From Trichomonas tenax (taxonomy: Eukaryota; Parabasalia; Trichomonadida; Trichomonadidae), in the NCBI GenBank assembly GCA_023091735.1, contig JALKBU010000060.1, positions 1 through 64,000 on the forward strand: a stretch of 64,000 bases of DNA. Direction: 5' to 3'. Position numbers and translations under genes: made by a program. The notes beneath the pieces were generated by a model. It had not been told where the DNA came from. It searched no databases and saw only the letters and a list, made by a program, of their open reading frames with translations. Position 1 is the stretch's first letter. Every line of letters starts with the position of its first letter. This document shows positions 1-10,712 of the stretch, in pieces.

Positions 1-420
1 ATGTAAGAAATAAAAATTTAAATAATAAAAAAAATAACTTAGTTTTTCTCACTATATATAATTGGGTATTATCCCCACTATATATAATATGTAAATTCTG
101 ACAATCAACCCCCAAACATATACTACTAACAACTTGTCAAACATCTTCACAAACTTTATCAAAGTTACAACAACGATCTTGACTGTGCTGGTAATGTAGA
201 CAGAAATATTAATTATCGTGCTTCAATCCAATAAGTTTCGCAATCTTATTTTTATTTTCAGAAATTACTCGGAGTTTCTGAAGATAATTTTGATTGCTTA
301 ACAAAAGCAATTAAATATAATTTGAATAACAACGGATACTCAGCAAATTGCATTATTTTTGGAGAATCACAGGAAGATGATTTCAAAAATGATGACACAG
401 AAAGAGGTGAAAAGAATACT

Positions 421-804
421 ATGACAAACTTCGAAACATTGATGGACTCCAAAGAAATTCAAGAAGTAATCCAAAACATTATTCAATATGTTGAAATTAC
501 AGATGAAGTTAAAATGCAAATGAGGGAAACATTTATAAAAAGTTCCCAAAATGCTATAACTATCAATCTTCCTTCAGAAGCATTGCCGAAAATATCCAAA
601 GATAAAATTCATGTCAGCGAACAAGACTCTGAAAGCAAAAATTCTGCGCCACCACCACCATCAATCCATGAATATAGACGTATTAATCCTGTTGCTAAAC
701 ATTCCATGAATTGCAATTGCAAATCATCTAAAAAAACTTATGCAAGCAGTTCAAAAGGTCCAGTAGAGTCAGTAAATAAGAAATCAATTGATATTAAATT
801 ATAA
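421..804 (+). CDS. Hypothetical protein, probably a 3' fragment
   Basis: I do not recognise this protein. From the first in-frame ATG (421) it encodes about 127 residues: an acidic, helix-prone first half, then a Ser/Pro-rich tail with a run of four prolines and a basic, cysteine-containing NCNCKSSKK patch. The frame is open upstream without an ATG to position 235, stops at TAA 232-234, and is open again from 130 to 231 in the same frame. The gene may therefore be the decayed 3' part of a longer one whose start is lost. No signal peptide or membrane segment is visible. A short direct repeat (CACTATATATAAT) lies upstream at about 50-62 and 77-89. It could also be a small expressed gene starting at 421. 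Confidence 0.35.
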   Translation: MTNFETLMDSKEIQEVIQNIIQYVEITDEVKMQMRETFIKSSQNAITINLPSEALPKISKDKIHVSEQDSESKNSAPPPPSIHEYRRINPVAKHSMNCNCKSSKKTYASSSKGPVESVNKKSIDIKL

Positions 805-1765
805 ATAAAAGTTATTTTATATATGCACAAAATGTTTCATAGATATGCTTTGCATATTTACATAATAAGATAAGCTATTCAGAAACAACTATATTTTTAT
901 ATTGAATATAGATGTTCTACTGTAAATGAATTTGGAGATATAATTTAAATTTGTGTTTAGAGTAAATAGTCGCCATAATAAAGTATATACATTATGTTGT
1001 AGCGAATGCTAACTAGATCCTTCTAACAATTAAGATATTGAAAATTAAGATTTTTAAATTTTTATGATTTCTTCAATTACTAAAGTGCGATTGGTAAAAG
1101 ATACAAGGACAACGAATTCTGAGGAGTTTGAGCTGAATATATGTGCATTTGATTTTTTGCGTGAATATTTTGGGCTGCAATTCATTAGAAGAAGCAAATA
1201 ATGTAAATCCAATGATATTAAAGACGAGCTCGATTAATTTAATAATGCAAAATATCGAAAAGTATATTTATGTGCACTTACTATACACAAATCATACAGC
1301 GTAACGCAGTTAATGTATTTGTGAGTTAGTTGTTTCTTAAAATCGAATTGTTGTATTTCGCATATATTATAAACGTGCATCATTGTGATAATTTGAGTAT
1401 TCTGAATAGTGACTTTGCATAGGGATGCTGATGTGTATCATTGTAGCGTATCAGATTTTCTCAATACGTACTGTAGAAAAAGATAAATTTTTCGAGATTA
1501 TGGTCTTACCGACAATGACGTGCTTGGATAGTGGCATTGATACATATAGAATATAGAGCATACGTCAACAAGAGATAACACCATGGTTTCAAAACTGGAA
1601 CAAAGATGCGATTTGTATCTCGGTAACCAGAATGAAAATTATGATTTTCTTTGATGAGGACTTAAAGAAGAATATGATGTTAAATCAACCAAAATTCTAT
1701 CCGACCAAACAAAAAGTGAGATTGAATAGTTTACAGTCGCGGAAAGGTGACAGGTCTCACTCTGA
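805..1765. other. Intergenic stretch with two open-frame remnants (+)
   Basis: No complete gene is visible. An ATG-started frame of 45 codons (1064-1201, +) begins MISSITKVRLVKDTRT and looks coding in composition. A second frame (1557-1769, +) stays open for 70 codons without an early ATG and contains PWFQNWNKDAI. It runs to TAA at 1767-1769 and so overlaps the last codon of the opposite-strand HECT gene. I recognise neither. They may be pieces of one decayed gene. Confidence 0.3.
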
Positions 1766-4700
1766 TTAATCTTCTATTACTGTTACAGAATAAATTGAAA
1801 TTAGTAGCTTGCTTTTAAGAATTTCCGCATTCTTAAATGGATGGAGATCAAGTAAATTGAAGCATGTGTGCGCTACAGGAAGATCATAATCTCTCTCATC
1901 TGGTGGAACATTAGCTGTCAAACATTGAAAAGTAATGGAGAAATCTTTTCCTATCTTTGGAGTATCGCTTCCTGTTATGAAGAAAAGAAGCTTTTCGAAA
2001 TCTTGCTTCGAGAAATCCACGATGGCATTTTTCATTGTTTCGACAACAGATTGACTAGACCTTGGATCAATAAGTTTACAGAATGTATTGAAATCAAGAA
2101 CAGTTTTCGGACCGCAGACAAGAAGCTTGATGTACTCACCAGATAATCCTTGAATATAATTATATGGTAGATAATAATTGAAACCTTCCTTCATGTTCAA
2201 CATAACTCTATTGAGACTATTGAGATAGCCAACATCTTCACAATCAACGATTTCGTTGATGTTGGTTCCGTCAGGAGTGACTAAGAAGTCCCATACGAAC
2301 TGGGCAACATTCCAAGCCTTTTGAGTAGTGTTTGTGCAAATTGCTCCAGAAATAATAGCACCAATTGCCTTTGCTATGTCTTTGGATAAATTAACTGATG
2401 GAACCAGGTATTTTGGATCTGTGTTGAGTGTTGTTGGTGGCTTTGCAAAGAAATTAAAGTTGATATCCATTAATTCATCAACCATTCTGCAAAATGAATC
2501 TTTGAAAAGACCACTTGCATCCAAGCCGCTGGAGTTATACTTTGTGAAATAAAGGATTGGTGATTTCCTGAATTTGCCAAGTCCGCCCGGGAAGTTTGAT
2601 TTGCTGGATGCCAGAACCTCAATAATTTTGATGGCCCTGTTGTATGGTACACCAAATGAATGCGTTTTACTGATATCAATTTCCAGCATCGGGATTTGTT
2701 TCGCTTTTACAAAATCAGTTAAATCATTTATATATTCTCCAACTTTAAATTCCAGTCTATTGTAGATTGAATTCCTTGGTCCGTCAAGGTCAAAGTATTC
2801 AATTGGAACTTCAACCATCTTTGAAATGCAAATGTGAGTGAAATAAATAATTAATGGAGGATAATTCAGATTCGTATCAACAATTAAGTGGTTAATAATT
2901 GGGATGCAAAGCTTCTTAATGCAATCCTGATAATCTTTTGTAGTATACTCATTCCATTCTTGCAATACTTGTTTTGGATCGCTTCCAAAGTGATATCTAT
3001 AGGCCTTGATATCTGAAAGATTACTCTTGTAATTAGACGAATTTATGATTGCTGTATTATTTTCTGATCTCTTAACTTCAATAGGATAAGCTGTGTTAGT
3101 ACTGTTCTTGAAAAGTGCCTTTTCCCATCTTGGACCGATATTTGGACCATGAGCGTACAGAATAAGTGGTGGCATTCTTGCGGCACCCTTTGAAGCACCC
3201 TGGCCCAGAGATAGCAGTCCGTTGCAAAGATCTGATGCACATCTCGTTACCAAAGGCGAATGAGGTTGATTCTTAATAATAAATGATGGATCTTTGGTAA
3301 AGATTGATGTTACAAGATTATTCAAGTAGTCGCGGAACGATTTGCAATCACCAATTGGATCAACAATCTGAGGAAGATCGAAAAATTGAAGATAACGCTT
3401 TGCAACATTCAAGTCGCTTGGTATTGATTGCTTAAACGTTTGGTGAATATATGGAATAAATGCTGTGCATGTTTTCTGATAATCAAACATGAAATTAATA
3501 CCATTATCGAACGTTTTTGGAATAAGAATTTGGAAATACCAAGCGTAGAAATATGCAAGTTGATACCTTCCTGATGGTTTTCCGTTTAATGCAGCTATTG
3601 TTGAGCATTTCGATATTGAAGAATCGAATTCGGCCATTTTATCGCGGATCAATTTAAGAACTTTGTCCTTATTCTTACCCATAAGAGCTATAATATCATC
3701 GCATTCTTGCTTTGAGCTGCTTACAGTGAGTTTTCCAAGCATGTTTATTGTCGCATCGATAATGATATCATCTGTATAGTATACAAGCAATGATTTCAGC
3801 ATTGAAACACAATAATTTTGGCAATTCTGTAAGTGCTGCGCTTTGAGTTCTTCCGTATTGCCAATTTTATTTCTGAGACAAGCAGCCTGAATTACGGTAT
3901 CAAAAGGCGTTGTTTGGGCCTTTATTTGATGAGTGGATACATCATAAGAATCAGAATATTCATTAGAGTTGTGAATCGCTTCAATTGAATATTTGAAATG
4001 ATTTTGAATTTTAACAACGGATACATCGCAAAATCCTGGGAGAGAAACTTGTTTTCCGAGGCAAATTCGTGGGAATATCGACTTCAAGTCAAAATTATGC
4101 GGTGTCATTTTTGCGATGGTTTTATTCTTCCTTTCGACTTTAACATATTTGTATTCGATAACTGATGGATCACAAACTGTTATAATGAAAAACCAAAGCT
4201 TTTTGAACTCACCACAATCAATCCTTGTGTTTCCAAAGTCTAAATAATTGTCATTGCAACTTATGATGAAATCGTAGCTGAAATTATTGAATGAAGTATA
4301 CTCATTCTCTTTGTAAATGTTTTTATCAAACAGTGACAAGAAGATTGGATTCCAATCCTCATCGACGAATCCAATATATTTGATAGTGTTCGCGAATTCT
4401 TTTAAGGAGATTTGCAATCCAGAAAGATTATCAACTTGACGACTGTAAGCAAAGAACGAAGTACATGCGTCAGATCCCCTGATATAGTTTTTCTCAGCTT
4501 TTGTAAAATGTGTGAGTCCTATAAATCTATCACACTTTTTATCTGTGATGGCAGTCATATTCAAACTGTTTCGAATTAACTGGACATACTTTGTATTCGT
4601 TAAGTTTGGAGGATTAAATTGCTTGATTTTTGGACTTATGTCATTCAAGAAAATGTGATTAAAGTTTGAGGCAAATTTCCTTTTGTCTGGAGCTATCTCA

Positions 4701-7700
4701 AAGAGATGGCCAATAAATGAAATGATAATGCAGTTTTTAACAGCATACTGAGAACTCTCGGTATTGAAATCATATTTTTTCAATAATAATTTGACTGTTT
4801 CAATTAATTCATTGTCAATTGTGAAATTTGGAACAGGAACTTCAAATACAGCTTGAGAATTTCTTTGTTCTTTAAGACTAACTTTGGTTATAGGCATTTT
4901 CTGACCATTAACCATGACAAACTTGGTTATAGAAGAAGTGTAAATATCTGCACCTAATGCTATCATTGCTGTAAGCACTGCATTGCTCAGTCCATCTTTG
5001 ATTTGAGTATTGATTATGTTTAGCAGATTCTTTGCTCCATTACTTCTAAATTCATTAATATATGGAGGGATTAAATACATTGTTGAATTTGGTGTGTAAG
5101 CAGCAATCGATGGCTTATTCAATTTTTCGATTTGAGTTGCAGTTGCAACTTCTGGGATTTGAACTTTATTCATTGTTCTTGGATTTAAAGCATATAGCAT
5201 TTGGCAAAGAATTTTTTCGCATTCGATCTTGCATCGAAGTGATTTGGCCAGAGAGGAAAATGATTCTGGATCATTGCAAAACTGAATAAGATGAATATTA
5301 ATGCATTCGTCATTAAATTCAAGAGCTTTATCGAAAATTTTCTGCTTGAACGAATCATTTGGAATATGAATACGCTGAATGAACGCTCGATATAAGGAAG
5401 GATATTTTTCATGAAGATCGCTGTCAAGAAAATCGATAAGAAGATCCTGAGCCATTTTGGGTAATTTTTTCCTATGAGCTCTTTGTATATTTGCTTCGTG
5501 ATACATTTGCATTGTGATACTAAATGAGAAAAACTCATTGAGCATCTTCAGTCTTTCGGCTTTTGCATTTGGATCATTAACCTTAACAAATTCCTTTGAA
5601 AATATTAATTTAAACTTAGCTTCTATATTAGATTGAATGGCAATAAATGGTCCTTCATCGCCTGTTTTCTTGGCTGTTTGATTATGCGAAGCTAATGATT
5701 TCAGAAAAGGAAGAACTTTTCTCCCGATATCTGATAATGATGGAAACAATTTATCAGTATCTTTCTTGGTAGGATTTTTTTGAATGAATCCTTCAAACTC
5801 TTTCAAATAACCACATGACCAAACAAAAGCAATAAAAAGCTTAATTGCAAACTTTATAATTATTGGAGATTTGCTAGCAAATCTATCTTTGCAAAGTTCA
5901 AAGATATTAGAAGCAAGAGATCCTGTCGCAAAATTATCCGACTCTGTTAATTTTAACATAGATTTTCGAACATTTTCTATTTGTTCTTCATTCTGATTAT
6001 CAATACAGCAATAATAGTCATTAAGCTGAAGAAGATTCCGGAATTGTTGTTCAAACTTTGTAGGAGGAATTGTGTTCATAAGTTTAATTGCAACTCTATC
6101 GATAAGGACTGGGTATAGTGAGTAAATTGTGTCATATATTTTTGGACCCTTGGATTGCTCTGGAAGCTGAGTTATCAGAGATTGTATCTCAAGTTGAGTG
6201 TCTCTTGGATTACCGGATATCTGCAATTCCAAAAAGCCACCATTCACTGTTATTGAAGGCTTGTTTGATGAGAATTCCTCGTTGCTCATTAAAATGTTAT
6301 TATTCGGACTGCCGTTGATAAATGTCTTATCTGTAACAGTAATGGAATTGAATTCTGTTTGTATGATTGTTTCTGAATTTCCAAAATGATCCTTTGGTGC
6401 AAATATTGTTGATAATAGAGAAATTGTTGATGCATTTGTCAACGCATACTGATCTGATGAAAAGAACTCATCGACTTCTATAAAATTCGAATCATCAAGT
6501 AATTCTTCGAGATCTGTACTCATGAATTCGTCTATGCACTTGAGAATGCAATGAGCCATCTTAAAACCTATTGGAATCAAGTTCAAAATGATGAGAAGCT
6601 TCTTAAAGAGTCTTTTGGCATATCTAATCTTCCTGGGATAATTTTTGATAATATTGTCAATCACCATAAAAGACGTTTGAATAATATCAACGAATTCTTC
6701 ATCAAAAACAGCTTTTGTGTTCGTTTGAGCATTTTGGGCGCCATTAATTGGTCCATCTTGGATGACCTCATCGTCGGTTTGTTCTGCATTTTCAACTTGT
6801 GCATTATTTGCCTGCGTTTCGTCTGTTTGTCTCAAACTTTTTTCTCTGATTTTAATGACTGTATACATATTATTAAATGAAGTCACAAGTATATTGTAAA
6901 CTTCGTCTATATTAGGATTGTTCAAAAGAATGCGTTGGAAATTGACGAACAAGCCTTGTGGTAAATTGACTAATTCACTGACATCAACTATCTCATTTTT
7001 AAAGTAATCGTGGTCAAGTTTTCGAATCAATGAAGGCCAATAAACGCCATATTTGATTGCTCTAAAAAGCATGTCAAGGGAGTTCAAATATGGCATTGTT
7101 GGAATCGTATTTACAAGGATCTGACTGATAGATTTTTGTTTGTCTGCACTAATTGCTTGTTTCAGAGAATAAAGCTGTCTCAAGTTCAAGATCAAAAACC
7201 TGATGATTAAAATGTCCAAAAATCTCATCATTGATTGTGGCATAACAAGAGCGTGTAATTTTTTGTATAATGTCAGAGCACTTTCAATGTTATTAGCTGT
7301 TTGGAAAACATAGTCATTACTTATGTTTTTGCCGTTAATGATCGTGATTAGAGATGAAGTAATCTCAGACATCATATCACCTGCAATAATCGATGCTGCT
7401 GTGATGCTTGAATAACAGGATCCTGGTCTGATAAGTTGTATGTATCTTTCTTGTGGTTCAATATTTTGATATTCAATAATCAAATGATTCGAACTTGCAT
7501 TGACCGTAAAGAGATTTCCTTTTTCTGTGTTTATGCTGGTGAAGAAGTAGAAAAGTGGGCTCTCGGAAGATTGCGAACAATCGACAAGATTGAACACTTC
7601 GATAAGATAATTTTTGGAATAAATATATAATTGCTGTTCAAAGATATGGATACTGAACTCGAAACTCGAAACATCCACTTGAGTGTTCGTGGAAATAACA

Positions 7701-8590
7701 ACTTCTGGCTTTTTAGGAACTTTGTCATCATCAAATTTCGTAATGAAAACTGTATAACTTTTTCTTCCGATAAAGATGAGTTTTCCGTTAACAATGCATA
7801 CGGATAGTAGAACATACTCGTAAATATCGGAAATCGTCCTTGTATTTCCATTGAATGTGAATTGCTGATTCGCTAAATCGAAAAGATAAATTCCTTCACT
7901 GTTCTGGAGCATGACAAACGTCTTGGTTTTATTTTCATCAACCTTGTCAATGTTAAGCGTCCTTGTATCGGAGTTTTGAAGTAATTCAAGTAAAGGACTT
8001 CCATTTTTAGTCCAATTCTCAACCGGATAATCATAATATTGTATAATCTTTGCAAGTTCAATGGATTCCTGCTCTGAAATCTTCTTGGAAATAACATTTA
8101 TTCGATTTGGATCAAAAGGAAAATTTGCTGTTTGTTTGATGAAATTATGAATAGTTTGAAGCTTGGCACGAGGGAAGTGCTCCTTAGAAATGCCAAAATG
8201 AAGTAATTGAACGTAATCTTCGTCGTGTAATTGAGGTTCTTTTGAAAGAAACTGAAGTACTTGATTTGGCTCAAGATTTCCCACGACCACATTGGATATA
8301 TCTTTGTCATCATAGTATTTCTCTTCTCCCAAGATTGGTTCCATATAAAATAAATTCATATTTTGTTTTGCGATATATTCGAGCCCTCCACGCAGAAGGT
8401 TGAGCAAATTATTGTATATTTGGTTGTATGATCGATAGTATTTCTCCAAATAAGCCGCATGATTTTTAACTATTTCTTTAAGTTTGTTGTAATCCCTGTT
8501 GGGGCTTTTGAATTCATTAACGAACTCTTGCGGAAAACAATCGTCGTACCTTGTATTATAAAAAGGAAGAGGCTCTATCAGAGTCTCCAT
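1766..8590 (-). CDS. HECT-type E3 ubiquitin ligase, giant
   Basis: About 2274 residues, starting at ATG 8588-8590 (a TTG codon precedes it). The C-terminal ~340 residues form a HECT domain. It contains YNSSGLDASGLFKDSF, matching the usual start of the N-lobe, then IAKAIGAIISGAI, then LLFFITGSDTP, then the active-site block AHTCFNLLDLHPF near the end. The cysteine of AHTCFN (about residue 2243) is the thioester-forming residue of the family, so this looks like a catalytically competent ligase passing ubiquitin from an E2 to substrates. The first ~1900 residues are helical and divergent, with no domain I can name, and probably bind substrate. The gene ends GAT-TAA. No TCA initiator lies close upstream. 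It is a single unspliced frame. Confidence 0.85.
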   Translation of the reverse strand: METLIEPLPFYNTRYDDCFPQEFVNEFKSPNRDYNKLKEIVKNHAAYLEKYYRSYNQIYNNLLNLLRGGLEYIAKQNMNLFYMEPILGEEKYYDDKDISNVVVGNLEPNQVLQFLSKEPQLHDEDYVQLLHFGISKEHFPRAKLQTIHNFIKQTANFPFDPNRINVISKKISEQESIELAKIIQYYDYPVENWTKNGSPLLELLQNSDTRTLNIDKVDENKTKTFVMLQNSEGIYLFDLANQQFTFNGNTRTISDIYEYVLLSVCIVNGKLIFIGRKSYTVFITKFDDDKVPKKPEVVISTNTQVDVSSFEFSIHIFEQQLYIYSKNYLIEVFNLVDCSQSSESPLFYFFTSINTEKGNLFTVNASSNHLIIEYQNIEPQERYIQLIRPGSCYSSITAASIIAGDMMSEITSSLITIINGKNISNDYVFQTANNIESALTLYKKLHALVMPQSMMRFLDILIIRFLILNLRQLYSLKQAISADKQKSISQILVNTIPTMPYLNSLDMLFRAIKYGVYWPSLIRKLDHDYFKNEIVDVSELVNLPQGLFVNFQRILLNNPNIDEVYNILVTSFNNMYTVIKIREKSLRQTDETQANNAQVENAEQTDDEVIQDGPINGAQNAQTNTKAVFDEEFVDIIQTSFMVIDNIIKNYPRKIRYAKRLFKKLLIILNLIPIGFKMAHCILKCIDEFMSTDLEELLDDSNFIEVDEFFSSDQYALTNASTISLLSTIFAPKDHFGNSETIIQTEFNSITVTDKTFINGSPNNNILMSNEEFSSNKPSITVNGGFLELQISGNPRDTQLEIQSLITQLPEQSKGPKIYDTIYSLYPVLIDRVAIKLMNTIPPTKFEQQFRNLLQLNDYYCCIDNQNEEQIENVRKSMLKLTESDNFATGSLASNIFELCKDRFASKSPIIIKFAIKLFIAFVWSCGYLKEFEGFIQKNPTKKDTDKLFPSLSDIGRKVLPFLKSLASHNQTAKKTGDEGPFIAIQSNIEAKFKLIFSKEFVKVNDPNAKAERLKMLNEFFSFSITMQMYHEANIQRAHRKKLPKMAQDLLIDFLDSDLHEKYPSLYRAFIQRIHIPNDSFKQKIFDKALEFNDECINIHLIQFCNDPESFSSLAKSLRCKIECEKILCQMLYALNPRTMNKVQIPEVATATQIEKLNKPSIAAYTPNSTMYLIPPYINEFRSNGAKNLLNIINTQIKDGLSNAVLTAMIALGADIYTSSITKFVMVNGQKMPITKVSLKEQRNSQAVFEVPVPNFTIDNELIETVKLLLKKYDFNTESSQYAVKNCIIISFIGHLFEIAPDKRKFASNFNHIFLNDISPKIKQFNPPNLTNTKYVQLIRNSLNMTAITDKKCDRFIGLTHFTKAEKNYIRGSDACTSFFAYSRQVDNLSGLQISLKEFANTIKYIGFVDEDWNPIFLSLFDKNIYKENEYTSFNNFSYDFIISCNDNYLDFGNTRIDCGEFKKLWFFIITVCDPSVIEYKYVKVERKNKTIAKMTPHNFDLKSIFPRICLGKQVSLPGFCDVSVVKIQNHFKYSIEAIHNSNEYSDSYDVSTHQIKAQTTPFDTVIQAACLRNKIGNTEELKAQHLQNCQNYCVSMLKSLLVYYTDDIIIDATINMLGKLTVSSSKQECDDIIALMGKNKDKVLKLIRDKMAEFDSSISKCSTIAALNGKPSGRYQLAYFYAWYFQILIPKTFDNGINFMFDYQKTCTAFIPYIHQTFKQSIPSDLNVAKRYLQFFDLPQIVDPIGDCKSFRDYLNNLVTSIFTKDPSFIIKNQPHSPLVTRCASDLCNGLLSLGQGASKGAARMPPLILYAHGPNIGPRWEKALFKNSTNTAYPIEVKRSENNTAIINSSNYKSNLSDIKAYRYHFGSDPKQVLQEWNEYTTKDYQDCIKKLCIPIINHLIVDTNLNYPPLIIYFTHICISKMVEVPIEYFDLDGPRNSIYNRLEFKVGEYINDLTDFVKAKQIPMLEIDISKTHSFGVPYNRAIKIIEVLASSKSNFPGGLGKFRKSPILYFTKYNSSGLDASGLFKDSFCRMVDELMDINFNFFAKPPTTLNTDPKYLVPSVNLSKDIAKAIGAIISGAICTNTTQKAWNVAQFVWDFLVTPDGTNINEIVDCEDVGYLNSLNRVMLNMKEGFNYYLPYNYIQGLSGEYIKLLVCGPKTVLDFNTFCKLIDPRSSQSVVETMKNAIVDFSKQDFEKLLFFITGSDTPKIGKDFSITFQCLTANVPPDERDYDLPVAHTCFNLLDLHPFKNAEILKSKLLISIYSVTVIED

Positions 8591-9055
8591 CAACAGAAAA
8601 AAGTTTAAAAATTTTTTCCAACATATCTGTAATGTAAAACTGCTAAAAGGGAAGTTTGTATTGCAAAGTATTAAAATAATAATTTACAATGTAAAATGAC
8701 AAATTACCTTTCTTATTTTCATGTAATGATATATGAACGAGGGAATTATTCTGATTTGATGTGCTTTTTTTAGCTATTATATAGATCATTTATCCAACAT
8801 TTCAAATTTAAAACATTTCTTCTTTGTCAAAATCGTCACCTTTTGTCATTTGCCATTCATGAATGTATTTCCCTTTTGTTTTAGTCCTATTTGTGGAAAT
8901 TGTAGTAAATGCTCTGTGTGCATGATTTGATAAATGTTTTCTTTTCTGATAAAAGCTATCTAAGCTTTTCGTCGTTCATTGTTTATATCGAGAGTAAAAA
9001 AAAATTAAAGATTACAAATTCACAATAGAGCATCCAATAGGAACTACTGACTTGA
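8591..9055. other. Intergenic spacer, nothing recognised
   Basis: A+T-rich spacer between the start of the minus-strand HECT gene and the plus-strand glycosyltransferase pseudogene. I see no open frame or repeat of note, only a weak TTTACAATGTAAA-type palindrome near 8683-8697. Confidence 0.4.
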
Positions 9056-10315
9056 AAAAGTTTTGTAAAAAAGGATAAACAAATCAATATTGATGGTTTT
9101 CAAAATATAACTATCTATGAGAAAGACGCCATTTTAGAATCACATTTGGTATATGAAACTTCACACCAAGTAAGTTGTACCGAAGGAAATTTTGGACTGT
9201 TATGCAATATTTCAAATATGAGATTCGATAATTCTAATACTGGAACTATTTTTACTCAATATCCTATAAACTTCCGCTCACCTTTAGGTTATGTGCATAC
9301 AAGATGTCTCGAAAGCGATAAGTTTAATTAATTAATTTGAAAAGTGAAATCGGAAACATTTCAAATCAAAAGATTAAAAAGGGACAATATTTCTTTACTC
9401 ACGCGCAGTGGTTCCAAGAAAAGCCATGGCATTATTATGTTGAGCAATTTATTGCAAATTATCATATTTGGAAAACTGCTTTTGGCGCTAAAGCAGTAAA
9501 TTATCATATTGTCGATATAAAAATGGCATCAAATCAACTACATGAGATAAATTATGTTATAACACGACATCCATTAGAAAATGCAATTTATGTGGCCATT
9601 TCTGAAACAGCTCATATTGGTGTTTATAAGTATGGAACAGAACCAATTTGTCATATTGAAGCTTTTTATTTTGATTATTTTCACTTTGTTGATGAAGTGC
9701 GGAAAGATATTTATAACTATTATGGAATTTCACCAGAACGCCAGCCAAGCGACAAAATAAATGTATATTTAGAAAGAAGGGAAAAGAATCGAAGAATTGT
9801 TAATTACAACGCAATGATTGAAAATCTCCGCAAATATTTTCCATATTCCAAGAATTACAATTTGAAAATGTATCAATGAAAGATCAATTAAAGTTTTTAC
9901 GCAATATAGATGTTTTACTGGCAGTTCATTCAAGTGCTTTGATAAATGTGATGTTCATGCAAAAGGTAGATCTGCTGTTGAGTTGGACAGCTATTTATTG
10001 CAAAAGAGACTTTGGTTAGAAGATCTGTCCAAAAAATTTGGTGTTAATTATTTCAAAAGGTATCCAACTTATGATATCAACAACGAAAATTTACCTATTT
10101 CTAGACAATGTTATGTATCATGTATTCCAGACAAATGTATTAACTATATTTTAGATAATGTTGATATTGTGGTTGATGTTGGAGCTGTTATACAAAAAGT
10201 TGGAGAAGCAATAATAGCAGCAGGATTTAAGTTAGAAATTCCTCTTGATAAACTTCCTGGGCCTGGTGACATAAAAGGTATTGGTTCAGATTTAACGATA
10301 CGACATCATCGTTGA
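9056..10315 (+). pseudogene. GT61-like glycosyltransferase pseudogene
   Basis: Three reading frames in sequence carry pieces of one protein. Open coding runs from about 9056 to TAA 9329-9331 with no ATG. Frame 9337-9879 carries YLERREKNRRIVNYNAMIENL, like the RR...R..N motif of GT61 (DUF563). A -1 shift near 9855-9861 leads to a frame carrying NIDVLLAVHSSALINVMFMQ, which matches the family's HGA-L-N-(L/M)F core. A second -1 shift at about 9962-9965, in an AAAAGG run, opens the last frame, which runs to TGA at 10313-10315. The family adds sugars in the secretory pathway. The first residue pair of the core is HS rather than HG. Missing start, an internal stop and two shifts argue that it is dead. 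It sits between two large minus-strand genes and is followed by an inverted-repeat element. Confidence 0.6.
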
Positions 10316-10360
10316 AACACTTTTAAAACAAAACCAATTACAAACAAAAACTTATTAAGG

Positions 10361-10552
10361 GGGGACTAGCATGAAAAGTGACAGCCGAAAACAATAATAT
10401 TAAAAATCATTATGAATCCATAGTATTTTAAAAAATTCTTAACCGGAATAATATAGTAAAAATGATATAATAACTATTTATTAATATTTCAACTTTATAG
10501 AGTGAACACATCTGAAAATATAATGCAGTTTTTCGACCCAATTTTAGTCGTC
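10361..10552. mobile_element. Short inverted-repeat element, copy 1 (MITE-like)
   Basis: About 190 bp that resembles 29691-29857 over most of its length. Shared blocks include GACTA-CAT at the left edge, AAAAGTGACAGC, TCATTATGAAT-CAT, TAATAACTATTTATTA, GAGTGA-CA and CCCAATTTT, ending in AGTCGTC on the right. The ends are roughly inverted (GGGACTAGCAT versus TTTTAGTCGTC). TTAAG occurs on both flanks, a possible target duplication. It has no coding capacity. It lies 46 bp downstream of the glycosyltransferase pseudogene. Confidence 0.55.
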
Positions 10553-10712
10553 TTTAAGAAACATTATTTCAATACTATTTCTTGGTATTTTTAATGAGAA
10601 AGATGTTTATTTTACAATTAAAATGATGCAATCATCAGATATCATTATAAAAGAAATATTGATTAAAGAAATAACAAAACATAGTTTATATATAAAATAC
10701 AAAAATAAAATA

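Noticed and set aside
192..261. Possible intron before TTTTATTTTCAG
   Set aside because: The 5' end GTAATGT and 3' end do not fit the trichomonad consensus (3' ACTAACACACAG), and joining the flanks breaks the reading frame.
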